A stretch of DNA of 64,000 nt. It comes from Nemertoderma westbladi (lineage: Eukaryota; Xenacoelomorpha; Nemertodermatida; Nemertodermatidae). A program made the translations under genes and the position numbers. Location: contig JAUCBJ010000384.1 in assembly GCA_032718475.1 (NCBI GenBank), forward strand, positions 62,001 to 126,000, read 5' to 3'. Below the pieces are notes generated by a model. That model was not told the origin of the DNA. It ran no database searches and saw only the letters and a program-made list of their open reading frames with translations. Positions within the stretch are counted from its first letter, which is position 1, and every line of letters begins with the position of its first letter. Positions 32,111 to 43,112 of the stretch are shown one piece after another.

Positions 32111-33290
32111 CTATCTTTCTGTCTTCTATACGTTTTTTCTTTACTTGTTCTTCTTGAACCTTAGCGATGCGGATGCTTTCATCAAATTTAGCTTGGTTCG
32201 CAGCTATCCTATCCACATCGATTGCGTCCAACACAAGCTTGGCTCCTTCACTATTAGGGCTAAGCCCCTCTAGTCTTCTCCTCAACTCTTCATCTCCTAC
32301 AAAACGTTGATAGTCCGACAGATAGATGTCAATGGCATCCCTCTTATGCGGTTTCTCTGCTGTCGCTTCGCTTTCCACTTGTGAAAATGTGGCGTCTGTT
32401 GATTCTCTATGGGTTGAGCGCTCATCTAGCTGAGCTTTCCACTGAGCCGTTCCTTGAACCTGGAGACTCACCCGTTGAAACCAAGTCTTTACGGCAACTT
32501 GCAACGACGTGTCTTGTCTTCTTTTAGAAGCCTCCTCAAAGGCCGATAAGATTAGCCTGATTCGTAGAATTCTTTCTCTAACTTGATAAAGCAGCTGTCC
32601 CTGCTCTTGAGGTCCTTGGGGTTGTTGAAACAGTTGTTCTTCTAATCGCTCCATGGAGCTGAAGAATCCCTGTACGTATCCGGCTGCGGACCTCATCCAC
32701 ACAGCTGGATCGATGGTTTCCTTGGTTACTCCCATCCTGTGTATGTCTTCCCAGGCAGCTTCTGATAAATCAAACGGGAGTCCGGATCCGGGGAAGTTCC
32801 ATTGCGACTCGACAATAGACTTCAGTTCTTCCCTTGTGTATCCCGCATAACTATCTTTAGTCGATCGCTTATTTCTCGCCCAATCGATCCGGTGTTCTTC
32901 CACCGCAATCAATAACCTAGTGAGTACGGCTGCAGGAAGGATGAGAAGGGGATCCGAATAAACCGCATCCGTCATCTTTGCTCCGCGCTCGGGTGTCAGC
33001 TCTACAGTATCCTCACTACTGGAGCTGTCGGGCCGTTGAGAAATAAGTTCTTGGCTCGCGGGTTGTTGCTGTTCCGCTGCTTCTTGGTCCCGCTTGACCT
33101 GAGCTCGAGTGCCTATGATAGACCTACGATGTTGGACTAGCCTAGGGTCTGATATTACTACGGGAGGGATGATCTTTCTTACAGTAGGAGGTGAGTTGAA
33201 CTTCGGTCCTACACGTTCCACACTCCTGTCTGGGTCACATATGGTTGTATCTAGGAGACTGTCTGACAGGTTTTGCTTTGTGTCAGACAT
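32037..33290 (-). CDS. BEL/Pao ORF1, N-terminal partner of gag-pol
   Basis: ATG at 33290 (MSDTKQNLSDSLLD) to TGA at 32037-32039, 417 residues. The first ~120 residues are polar and Ser/Gln/Glu-rich. The middle is largely helical with a Gln-rich stretch near 225. The last ~50 residues are a charged coiled coil ending in a repeated AALAAAVAEAE. The pol frame overlaps the last ~75 bases in the +1 frame and continues the same coiled-coil character (ERRLKRLPAQLELENLQ), so ORF1 and pol look like one polyprotein divided by a frame change. I do not recognise a named domain. It is probably an N-terminal gag extension. A truncated, near-identical copy lies at 36977-38074. Confidence 0.75.
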   Translation of the reverse strand: MSDTKQNLSDSLLDTTICDPDRSVERVGPKFNSPPTVRKIIPPVVISDPRLVQHRRSIIGTRAQVKRDQEAAEQQQPASQELISQRPDSSSSEDTVELTPERGAKMTDAVYSDPLLILPAAVLTRLLIAVEEHRIDWARNKRSTKDSYAGYTREELKSIVESQWNFPGSGLPFDLSEAAWEDIHRMGVTKETIDPAVWMRSAAGYVQGFFSSMERLEEQLFQQPQGPQEQGQLLYQVRERILRIRLILSAFEEASKRRQDTSLQVAVKTWFQRVSLQVQGTAQWKAQLDERSTHRESTDATFSQVESEATAEKPHKRDAIDIYLSDYQRFVGDEELRRRLEGLSPNSEGAKLVLDAIDVDRIAANQAKFDESIRIAKVQEEQVKKKRIEDRKIAALAAAVAEAERKAALAAAVAEAE

Positions 33291-33299
33291 GTTGGTTTG

Positions 33300-33560
33300 T
33301 ACAGTTGAATGCCTACTGCTATATTACAGTTTAAGCAAGTCTAGTAATTCAGTATCACCGTCAGCCTAGTAATTAATTACCGATACTGCTACTCAGTGTA
33401 GCGTGATATATATATAATATATTAGAATACCGGTATGCTTATAGTATATATAAGTATTATTACAGACTAGGTTTGTCACAGAATACCGGTATATAATTCC
33501 AGCACAAATATATATAAATATATAATAGGCCTATCGTGGATACCGGTGCTGCGTCGTCAT
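33300..33560 (-). repeat. ORF1 leader with ATACCGGTAT palindromes (copy at 38086-38330)
   Basis: The region upstream of ORF1 is nearly identical to 38086-38330. It carries several copies of the decamer palindrome ATACCGGTAT or its core, between TATATAAGTAT words. Confidence 0.75.
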
Positions 33561-33663
33561 AGTCGGCATTGTCGTCAACAGTAATATTTACGCTATCGTC
33601 AGTCGGCGGTCCAGCCGCCGTCTCGTAGCTGTCCTCTAGTGCCTCTTTGTCTGAGACACTCAT
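33460..33663 (-). CDS. Short acidic ORF upstream of ORF1
   Basis: ATG 33663 opens a 67-residue frame. Its first ~42 residues are strikingly acidic (DDSVNITVDDNADYDD) and then it runs into AT-rich repeat. It lies about 370 bases upstream of ORF1 on the same strand. The change in composition at a GTATCC near 33543 would suit a splice donor, so it might be a 5' exon joined to ORF1. That is inference. It may also be a non-functional upstream ORF. Confidence 0.3.
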   Translation of the reverse strand: MSVSDKEALEDSYETAAGPPTDDSVNITVDDNADYDDAAPVSTIGLLYIYIYLCWNYIPVFCDKPSL

Positions 33664-36600
33664 AGTCTAAATAATATTTGCCTTCCGGCAAAAATCTCGC
33701 AAAAGTTCGAGATATAATTATAATTTAACCGAAATACGGTCAAATTAATTGTCAAATAATCAGTTGGTCCAAATGTCAAAATAAATTCGCAATGCAATAT
33801 TGTGAATTTAATGGGGTATATAGTTATAGCAAATACTAACACAATATTTAAACAAAAATATTATTATATAGCTACTATATAATATTAAATACCGGTATAG
33901 CACAAAATAACCTTGAATCTAATACAAAATATTCAAAATATACTTGCCGCCCGAATATTTCTAATTCTATATATATAGCTCTAATCAACGTAATTTTAAT
34001 TTCAAATATTATATGTATCCACTAGCGCGTGGCTACATCTTCGGGTTGCGACTCTCTCTAACTCTCTCTCTAACTTGAGCGATTCAAAACCATGGCCGGC
34101 TAAACCTAAATATCCTAACTAATAAATTGAGTTCAGCTTCGCAGTTAAACAACCGATAATTTTTTACTGCTTCCACAAACACACTGGTGCCAACAGAACA
34201 ACTAACCTTGTTTGCTGTGAGATTCCACGTCCGCGTCCAAAGATTCAGGCCCTTCGCTGATTGCAAACCGAACCCGCAGACCCACACGAACCCCAAACTC
34301 AGAAGTTCCGTCTTGCCATGTATCTCCAGATGGTATAAAATAACTAAGCGGTTACCTAACATACCGGTACAAAACTCTAGAATTTTACAAAATAATTTTG
34401 ACCGAAAACTGAATTCTCGCAAACCTAGCTAATAATTTTCAAAAAACTTACTAATTACAATTTGCCCTAAGGCCTAAGGAACTGCTGTATTCGCAATTAG
34501 CAAAAACGCACTACCGTACATCCACTGTATGCAGTACAGTAAGTAAAACAGTACACCAACCTAACAGCCTAATGATACTGTGTGTGGTACGGCAAACAAA
34601 TGTCCTTCTACCGTACGCAGTAACAACAATCAGCCTAATGTACTACTGTACTATTGTACGCAGCCAGTGAATACAGTAATCTAAACTAACAACCTAATAG
34701 AATAAACTCAATGTCTTACTGTACGCTAGCCTATAGCCTACAGCAGACGATCACGTGCTCCAATTTATTGCCTAATACTATGATACTCTATCAGCCTAAG
34801 AATACACTATTGACTGCTGCAAGCAACAGCCAATAATACGCGTATTACTGATAAACAACCGCGACCTCTATACTAACAGCAGAACTGTTGAACAGACAAA
34901 TACCCGTTAATATCCTTCTGCCAACCTAATAAGTTCTCGTCTAACCAATAAGACACAAAGACTGCTCTACTGTTAAGTAAAGGGGATCAGGAGCGTGCTA
35001 TTACTAAATTGTAAGGGTTGCTAAATACAAAACCGCTACTTACCGTTAGATGGCGCTAATCTGCCGTCCACTAATATATTTTACTAATTTTACACTACCC
35101 CTGCAAAATCGCTTGTTCCTTTCTCTACCGATCGCTCGATAGAGAGCTAACTGTTCGAATCTATGAGCCACGCGGGAATAACCAAAACAATAAACCCGAG
35201 TCGGCTCCCTAAGCTTACTTAAGACGAGTGCGAGAGGCCTTGCACTCAGAGTATTCTTACGCCTAATTTTATCACTATTAAAGCACGCTATTACCTACGT
35301 CTTTCTAATCGCGAATACTGGAGGTTCCCTAACGTAATGTGTGAATGCGAGAATATTTAAAATATCAAAATGGTACAGTATCTGTTTCTACGTGGATAAT
35401 ACCACTCCGGGTCTAAAACTGCCCGCGACTGGCTTTAGGCCAGCAAAATTACTAGCGTATCGTGCGTACCGAATAGTGCGTTCTAGCTGATTGTCCGCTA
35501 ATGCAAATAACCGCTCAGCGTGAATAGTTTACAGTACACTAATTATTACCTTAGCTACTCTCCGCTATGCTGCGTACTAATTCTTAATTTTTTACTAATT
35601 AATTACAGTCACAAATATTTAACAGCGTACTAATTACTAAGAGTTCCAGAATACGTAATTCTAATTTATCACGCAACAGGTTTCGCTAGTAATAGCCTAA
35701 TTTGCCGTATTACTTTGACCTAATCAATAACTAATTATTGTAACTAAGAAATAGAAATCAATCAAAGGAAAAGAGCGCCTATCTAAGCATTCGTAATCTT
35801 AGACACACTTCAATAACACACCAATCAGCGTTAGAAATCACAGTTTACAATTGTGCAATTCACTACTCGTACTCCACACTCAACGTTGTAATACGCGCAG
35901 GCCTCTCCCGGGTACATCTAGGATTCCTAACTAACCCAATTCCTGCCCCCTAATACTAAATAGAGACAAAACCTGGATCATCAGCCCCCTAATTTGCTGT
36001 ACCGGCGATCGGTCTGCGTGCCGCAGTGCAAGTTACCCGCCCGCAACGGTGACCCTAGCCAGCGTTGCCCGCTTTGAATCCTCCGCTCTCTCCTAGTCGC
36101 CCAACCCCCCGATGCGCCCACCGCCCACTGGCACCTTAGCCCTCCATTACGCTAATAGCTACCGTAGCGGCGCATGCAAATCACAAAGTCTGACAGTTTC
36201 AGGAATCCCTTGGGATTATTGCGCAGAAAAGAATCACATAGAACCATCAATCAAAGGTAGAAATCATAGTTCGATTGTAATTTGCAGTAATCGAAGGAAT
36301 TATTGAGAAACACAAGCAAAGTAATCGCACTAGCAAATCATTCCAAGAAATTAATCAAAATTAGCAAATTGCAGAAAAATACAAAATTAGAGACAGCTCA
36401 GCAAGTAAATTGTAACAGGGGTGTATCATGTGACAGATTGATGATAGGCTCTACCGGCACACCGCCAATTTATAGGTGATCCGGATGGGATGATGCAATA
36501 GGGTGACTCAATCGCTTTCTTATTGGCTCTCCAGTCCGTGCTAGCACTAGACCAACCTGGAAGCAGCTAGTCCAATAAGGAGGCCGGATTGTAGCCCTAT

Positions 36601-36898
36601 TTGCTCCCTTTCCTCGAATTATTACCATATATGGTAATGGTTCACGTCTCTGGCTGCTGAATGGCCAGGACGGCGTCCCTATATGCTAGCCCTACCAAAG
36701 CTAATATCAGCAAGCACGGAATCCAGGGTCCGAATAAACTTACCCTGGAACTATCTACATATAACCTAATACAAAATTACGTAGGTAGAGCTACATACTA
36801 TACAAAATGAATGGATGCAAAATATATGGGCGTTTTAACTTCCTTACCTAAATACCACTGCGTTATTATGCCTTATCTAAAATATCATGCTGCACAAT
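33664..36898. other. Long repeat-element leader, nothing coding
   Basis: About 3.2 kb of AT-rich sequence with many stops in all frames. Visible items are TACTGTA-type words near 34500-34700 and a perfect 18-bp palindrome (ATTACCATATATGGTAAT) at 36621-36638. No coding motifs or RNA gene were seen. Confidence 0.5.
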
Positions 36899-37008
36899 GG
36901 ACTAATATTACATACAGTATAACGGACTAATATTGCATACTGCATAATGGACTAATATTGCATACTGCATAATGGACTAATATTGCATACTGCATAATGG
37001 ACTAATAC
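36899..37008 (+). repeat. 25-bp tandem repeat at the ORF1-duplicate breakpoint
   Basis: GGACTAATATTGCATACTGC-type units start at 36899, 36924, 36949, 36974 and 36999. The first unit is diverged and the last is cut. The array lies where homology of the truncated ORF1 copy ends, and the last residues of that frame are read from it. Confidence 0.9.
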
Positions 37009-38074
37009 TGTGGATACAGCGCCATATACCGTAACAATTAGGGCTAAGTCCCTCTAGTCTTCTCCTCAACTCTTCATCTCCTACAAAACGTTGATAGTCC
37101 GACAGATAGATGTCAATAGCATCCATCTTATGCGGTTTCTCTGCCATCGCTTCACTTTCCACTTGGGAAAAAGTAGCGTCTGTTGATTCTCCATGGGTTG
37201 AGCGCTCATCCAGCTGGGCTTTCCACTGAGCCGTTCCTTGAACCTGGAGACTCACCCTTTGAAACCAAGTCTTTACGGCAACTTGCAACAACGTGTCTTG
37301 TCTTCTTTTAGAAGCCTCCTCAAAGGCCGATAAGATTAGCCTGATTCGTAGAATTCTTTCTCTAACTTGATAAAGCAGCTGTCCCTGCTCTTGAGGTCCT
37401 TGGGGTTGTTGAAACAGTTGTTCTTCTAATCGCTCCATGGAGCTGAAGAATCCCTGTACGTATCCGGCTGCGGACCTCTTCCACACAGCTCGATCGATGA
37501 TTTCCTTGGTTACTCCCATCCTGTGTATGTCTTCCCAGGCAGCTTCTGATAAATCAAACGGGAGTCCGGGTCCGGGGAAGTTCCATTGCGACTCGACAAT
37601 AGACTTCAGTTCTTCCCTTGTGTATCCCGCATAACTATCTTTAGTCGATCGCTTATTTCTCGCCCAATCGATCTGGTGTTCTTCCACCGCAATCAATAAC
37701 CTAGTGAGTACGGCTGCAGGAAGGATGAGAAGGGGATCCGAATAAACCGCATCCGTCATCTTTGCTCCGCGCTCGGGTGTTAGCTCTACAGTATCCTCAC
37801 TACTGGAGCTGTCGGGCCGTTGAGAAATAAGTTCTTGGCTCGCGGGTTGTTGCTGTTCCGCTGCTTCATGGTCCCGCTTGACCTGAGCTCGAGTGCCTAT
37901 GATAGACCTACGATGTTGGACTAGCCTAGGGTCTGATATTACTACGGGAGGGATGATCTTTCTTACAGTAGGAGGTGAGTTGAACTTCGGTCCTACACGT
38001 TCCACACTCCTGTCTGGGTCACATATGGTTGTATCTAGGAGACTGTCTGACAGGTTTTGCTTTGTGTCAGACAT
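36977..38074 (-). pseudogene. Truncated second copy of BEL/Pao ORF1
   Basis: ATG at 38074, near-identical to ORF1 at 33290 for about 345 residues up to LSPN. It then leaves the homology and ends after 20 unrelated residues in the 25-bp repeat. It lacks the coiled-coil C-terminus and any pol. Substitutions are few (for example R/H, T/I, P/R changes), so the duplication is recent. The homologous block includes the leader to 38330. It lies between the 5' LTR and the main leader, consistent with internal duplication or with recombination of two elements. Confidence 0.85.
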
Positions 38075-38159
38075 GTTGGTTTGTATAGTTGAATGCCTAC
38101 TGCTATATTACAGTTTAAGCAAGTCTAGTAATTCAGTATCACCGTTAGCCTAGTAATTA

Positions 38160-38600
38160 ATTACCGATACTGCTAATCAGTGTAGCGTAATATATATATA
38201 ATATATTAGAATACCGGTATGCTTATAGTATATATATAAGTATTGTCACAGACTAGATTTGTCACAGAATACCGGTATGTAATTTCAGCACAAGTATATA
38301 TAAATATATAATAGGCCTATCGTGAATACCGGTATGCAGCTTACACCTATAGTATATATAAGTATAATTATTAACTAGAATTAATTACAGAATACCGGTA
38401 TAATTTCAGCCTAAATTTTTAAATATATAATAGGCCTATCGTGAATACCGGTATACAGCTTACACTTATAATGTATATATATAAGTATAATTACAGACTA
38501 GAATTAATTACAGAATACCGGTATAATTTCAGCCTAAAATTTATAGAAATAAATATAATAAGCCTATGGTAAATACCGGTATGTCAATTATTTTAAATAA
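38160..38600. repeat. Leader tandem repeats of ~119-127 bp
   Basis: Units marked by TAGGCCTATCGTGAATACCGG recur at about 38313, 38432 and, diverged, 38562, with a related unit upstream. Each has the ATACCGGTAT palindrome and TATATAAGTATA. They lie upstream of the ORF1 copy on the minus strand and may act in packaging or transcription, which is untested. Confidence 0.85.
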
Positions 38601-39530
38601 TTGAATTTCTGAATTTTTAGGGGTTACTTGGTTACTTTACTTACTTTATTACCGTTATTTGAGCAGTAGTCCAACTGATATTGAGACCTAATTGTTGTAT
38701 GGCAGGCCTACTATTTTATAAATCGGTTTGAGTTGATTTATAATATATATACCCGTTAAAATGGGTTTTGTCAATATTTGAAATAAATGTTATTATTTCT
38801 GGGGGGAATCACTACACAGAAGCTGTGCGCTCTCAGTGAAGTGTTACTTGTTGGACACTAAAACAAATAATTCTAATTTACCTAAGTTACTTAATACTAC
38901 AAATTACGTACAATTCTGGGTGAGATTACAATCTCTAAATAAACACAAAAATTACAAATACGAATTTTTAGGGTAATTTTACAAGAAGTCTACTAACCAG
39001 CCTAACAAAGGGTTAGAATATCTGGTTATTACAACGGACAGGTTACTACGGTATTTGAAAATAATAAGTAGTAGTAAATATACTGCGTTGTCCAGATAGG
39101 AAAAATACCACCGTCTGACGACTTATAGCCGTATCGCTATAAGTACTACGTTATGTATCACGGAGTGTTCCTACCTAGAAGTTAATTACCGCGGTCTACC
39201 AGAACCAACGTGCCTATTAACCACTTTACAACACAAATATACTGCCCACACACTAATCACCTTCGGAAAGCACTGTACACTAAACCCTAAATTAGGTACA
39301 AGTACTTATACAACAAATAATCAGTAGTTAAAAATACTTGAACAGCTAAAAGAACCACGGTATCTGCTGGAGTGACCGGGGCACAAAATCACCAGTCTTT
39401 ACCTACGCCAAGCAGCCCTGATGTAGTACCGGGGTTAGTTTAACTATAACGGTATATATAACAAGCACAATTACTGTAGGAATAAACTTGGGGATATGAA
39501 TGTTGCGAATAATCGCATAAACTCTGAATA
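38601..39530. other. AT-rich leader, nothing recognised
   Basis: Stops in every frame. No motifs beyond general A/T richness. Confidence 0.5.
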
Positions 39531-40110
39531 ATAAATATTACGCTACGCGTACAGACTACTCAAACAAAATGCAGACCAAATACTGACAGACTACTATCAA
39601 GCCTAAACAAACTACGGTATATGCAGACTCCGAAATGGTTAGTTAGTATGCGTTCTAACCCAGTAGTACGACTTATTCTTTCGAGGGGGTTTACCTCACA
39701 GCTCTGGAAGCCCCTACGTTCCCAACTGGCACTTTATCGGACATACACTCTACACACACCGAAATCTCTCAAGACCTAACAACAGCCAGACAACAATCCA
39801 GCCTACAAATTATCTAAATAAGAAATATTACGCTACCCGTACAGACTACACAAACAAAGTACAGACCAAACGCTGGCAGACTACTATAAAGCCTAAATAA
39901 ACTACAGTATATGCAGACTCCGAAATGGTTAGTTAGTATGCGTTCTAACCGAGTAGGACGACTTATTCTTTCGAGGGGGTTCACCTCACAGCACTGGCAG
40001 CCCCTACTTTCCTAACTAGTACTTTTTCGGACATACGCTCTACACACACTACAGTCCCTTCAGACTTAACAACAACTGTCGACAACTGTCCAGCCTACAA
40101 ATTATCCGTA
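39531..40110 (+). repeat. Tandem 290-bp duplication in the 5' leader
   Basis: CGCTACGCGTACAGACTAC at 39541 recurs as CGCTACCCGTACAGACTAC at 39831. The two 290-bp units are about 88-90% identical and contain CTTATTCTTTCGAGGGGGTT. No coding frame. Confidence 0.88.
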
Positions 40111-40386
40111 CAATCTGGGCAGGCTTACATGTCTTCTGCTCAATATTAACCTACAAGTAAATAAAACTGACAGAAATAAGTAAAATCTCAATAAAAAACC
40201 AGGGCTGCAGTCCCTGATTAATTATTAAGGCCTACCGGTATATAATTATCAAAATCGAATAATACTGCTGTACCTGTACTGCTGTAGGTACCGGTCCGGG
40301 TGGTTAGGTAGTCAGGCCTACTAGGTACCGTTTGTCCGGTACTTCAGCATTATTGCCTACTGCAATACAGAAGCTATATCTGTTAT

Positions 40387-41547
40387 TGTTCGCGCTTTCA
40401 GACCTTTAGCAGTTTAACCTGCCAAATTGGGATGTCTTCTAGATAATAGATTGTCTTTAGCCTATGACAAGTATTTGATACACTACATTAGCCGAAGCCA
40501 GTCTATGCGCGATCATTCACCCGCTGGATATACCCGGGAGACTGGATTCGGAAGCCTAACCGTATTGCGGGGCAGGCCTACTGTATTATTCGACTGATCG
40601 TAAAATATATATAATCTCTCACAAATATTATTCACTTTCGGGAAATATTAACAGTTCCTTTAGGACGTGGCGCTCTAAATATGTAAACAGAGTTATGACT
40701 TAAACTAGACACAACGGGATGGCTATAGATTCACGTATATGGCGCATTCTTTAGGATATGCTTTGTTATCAGTCACAATCATACACAATACTGCACAATG
40801 CTGCATACTGATCTGCCGACCTTCACTAATTTTAGTCACATATAAAGAGAACAACAGACAATACATGTAGGGCCTATAAAATAGCATTAGATTCACTTCA
40901 AACCACTTAATGTAAGTCGCAATCGTTATATGTAACCGGTCTCTCTAACCTTTAGTATATCAAGAAGATTGGGGTGTCTGATTATTTATCAGTATTCCAA
41001 ATATAATATTCCATCAACAAATATAATGAATAACCGACAGTAAATAGCAGTACAAAGTTTAAGGTGTGAATGGTTATGAATGCAGTTATGATTTGGTTAG
41101 ATAACAGATATACGTTCTATAATTAAGCCTACTAATGTTGGGCTAAAGACTGAAACACGGAGGTTCCAAAGCCGGTGTTCTGGGCTGTGGACAAAATCAC
41201 ATACTGACTCAACTCCACGAGTTTCCGTATACAATCTCCAACACAGAGGCAAAAAACGCTCTGATTGGTCGTCCGAACAAAGAAGGAACAGAGAACAAAG
41301 AAAAAGCTCCACGTGTACAGCATCAGCTGTTAGCCGTCGTCATGGTAGCTACACTGTTTCAAGAGGATCTGGCGTATTGTGTCATAGAATTGATAATTAT
41401 GTCCGCTAAAGTACACATACAGAAGAAATGGCTTTTATGTCCTCTAAAACACCAGTACAGTAAGGACACGGCCTTTTATGCCTGTTAAACCAACTACAGA
41501 GTACTTTACGGGGAAAATAACCGGCTAATTCCGCAAAAGCCTTTACA
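40387..41547 (-). repeat. 5' LTR of the BEL/Pao element
   Basis: This 1161-bp repeat is nearly identical to 21083-22272 in the same orientation, TG...CA in minus-strand sense. The outer edge (41547/41548) abuts the spacer of a second, oppositely oriented element. No tRNA-complementary primer-binding site was recognised just inside (40386 downward). Confidence 0.85.
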
Positions 41548-43112
41548 TTATGTAATTTTATTATAATCGTTTTCTTTAATTTTATTTAGTAGAATGTTAT
41601 TTTAGCGATTATTTAGTAGATTAGTGCCATATATATATTCGCGTTTATTACTTAATTACTTATATATTATATATTTAGTGCGACGGCGAGAAATAATTCT
41701 TTTTCTCTTTCCTTACTGTTCGTATTACATTATAAATACGTGACTACAGTAAGATGAAATATCCGTACTTATTAAAGTACAATAAAGCTCCTACTATATT
41801 CAAGTATTATTGGTAAGTAGAGTATTAGGAATGCAAAACTCAGATCCTCGTGTCTCGGCTAAACCAAGCTCTGGGTAGACCTTGGAAACGACTTGCCTCT
41901 TCTCACTGACATTGCTTCTTGCGATATTGCTCTCATACCGTATATTAAATAATACATATAGTAGCGTGATGTCCCTTTAACAGTAGCATAAAACGCAAAA
42001 TAAATCTATTAAACCTTTTGACCATCTGTAATTCTAGTCGATTAAGATATCGCGGCACCCACCGATATACTTGAAAGACAAAATTCTAGAATCAGTGGTT
42101 AACGTCCCCAGACAAGTTCTGGAATAAACTGGTGCCCATCCTAAATATTAACTATTACTATTTATAAAATCTGTCAAATTTCAGTTCCTTTAAAATTCTA
42201 GTTGATTAAGATATCGCAGCACTTACCGATACTCTTAAAAGGACAAATTCCTATAATTCAGGATCCTAGTCCCCAGACATGCTCTGGAATAAAATTGTGT
42301 CTATTTAATATTAAATAATAAAATTTACGGGAATAAATTTAAATTCATCTTTTAATGAATTTGATAAATTGTCATTTTTATACAATTTATAACATTCCCA
42401 AAATTCCATAAATTAATAGATCATGGGATCGGAGATTCACCCTATTAAGTATATTAGTGTGCGAGAATCTCCAATATATAGTCAATAGCCGATAAAATTC
42501 ATAAAATCATGTATAAAGAGGAATATTGACAATTAAAGAATTACTATTAAATAGCATCCCAGATCTGTATGCATGAGAATTACCCTAATTCTACTGCTAG
42601 CTTTCCATAATGTCACCATGGCAACAACCACGCTAGAATTAGAAGTGAGTTAAAAGAACAATAAAGGCTTGCCCCATTGAATAGCATAAGGAATAAATAG
42701 CATACTGCTAGTATCCCAGGATACCCAATAATAACGTGGCATTCTGGAAGGCACTTGACTAACGGACAAATGGCCCGAATGTTTGCGGTTTGTGACAGTT
42801 GTGTGGAATTTGTGTGTTTATAGGTGAATGTTACTACTAAAGTGTGTTTACAGTAGCGAGTCGCAATTGTGAAAGTAGCCCTAACTCTCCAGTAAGAACC
42901 TGAAGTAAATCTAAGCCTTTGGGACGGATGGTGGAGTGACTCGCGCTGGTTGTTGTGGTCGTTGTGCAGCTACTACGTTGGCGATAGGCACATCGGCGAA
43001 AGTACACCAGCGCTGAGGATCTTGCGCTGTCCGGGGGCCGAGAGGGGTAGGCAGCGACGCCCGCTAGCCTAATTATAACTAATTATAATATTGATAAACT
43101 CATATAGCAGCT

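Larger units (their letters stand above)
21083..41547 (-). mobile_element. Candidate giant BEL/Pao LTR retrotransposon (about 20.5 kb)
   Basis: Two closely similar direct repeats (21083-22272 and 40387-41547, roughly 97% identical where compared) begin TG and end CA in minus-strand sense. They enclose, in one orientation, ORF1, a BEL/Pao gag-pol, a decayed third ORF and a purine-rich tract next to the 3' LTR. This is 2-3 times the usual length of BEL/Pao elements. Extra length comes from a duplicated ORF1 with leader and from long repeat-rich leaders. The flanking five bases (ACCTG at 21078-21082, TTATG at 41548-41552) do not match, so a simple insertion is not proven. Recombination between two copies is an alternative. 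No primer-binding site was identified next to the 5' LTR. Confidence 0.65.

Noticed and set aside
21078-41552. A 5-bp target duplication proving a single insertion of the large BEL/Pao element
   Set aside because: ACCTG and TTATG do not match, so a single clean insertion is not claimed.
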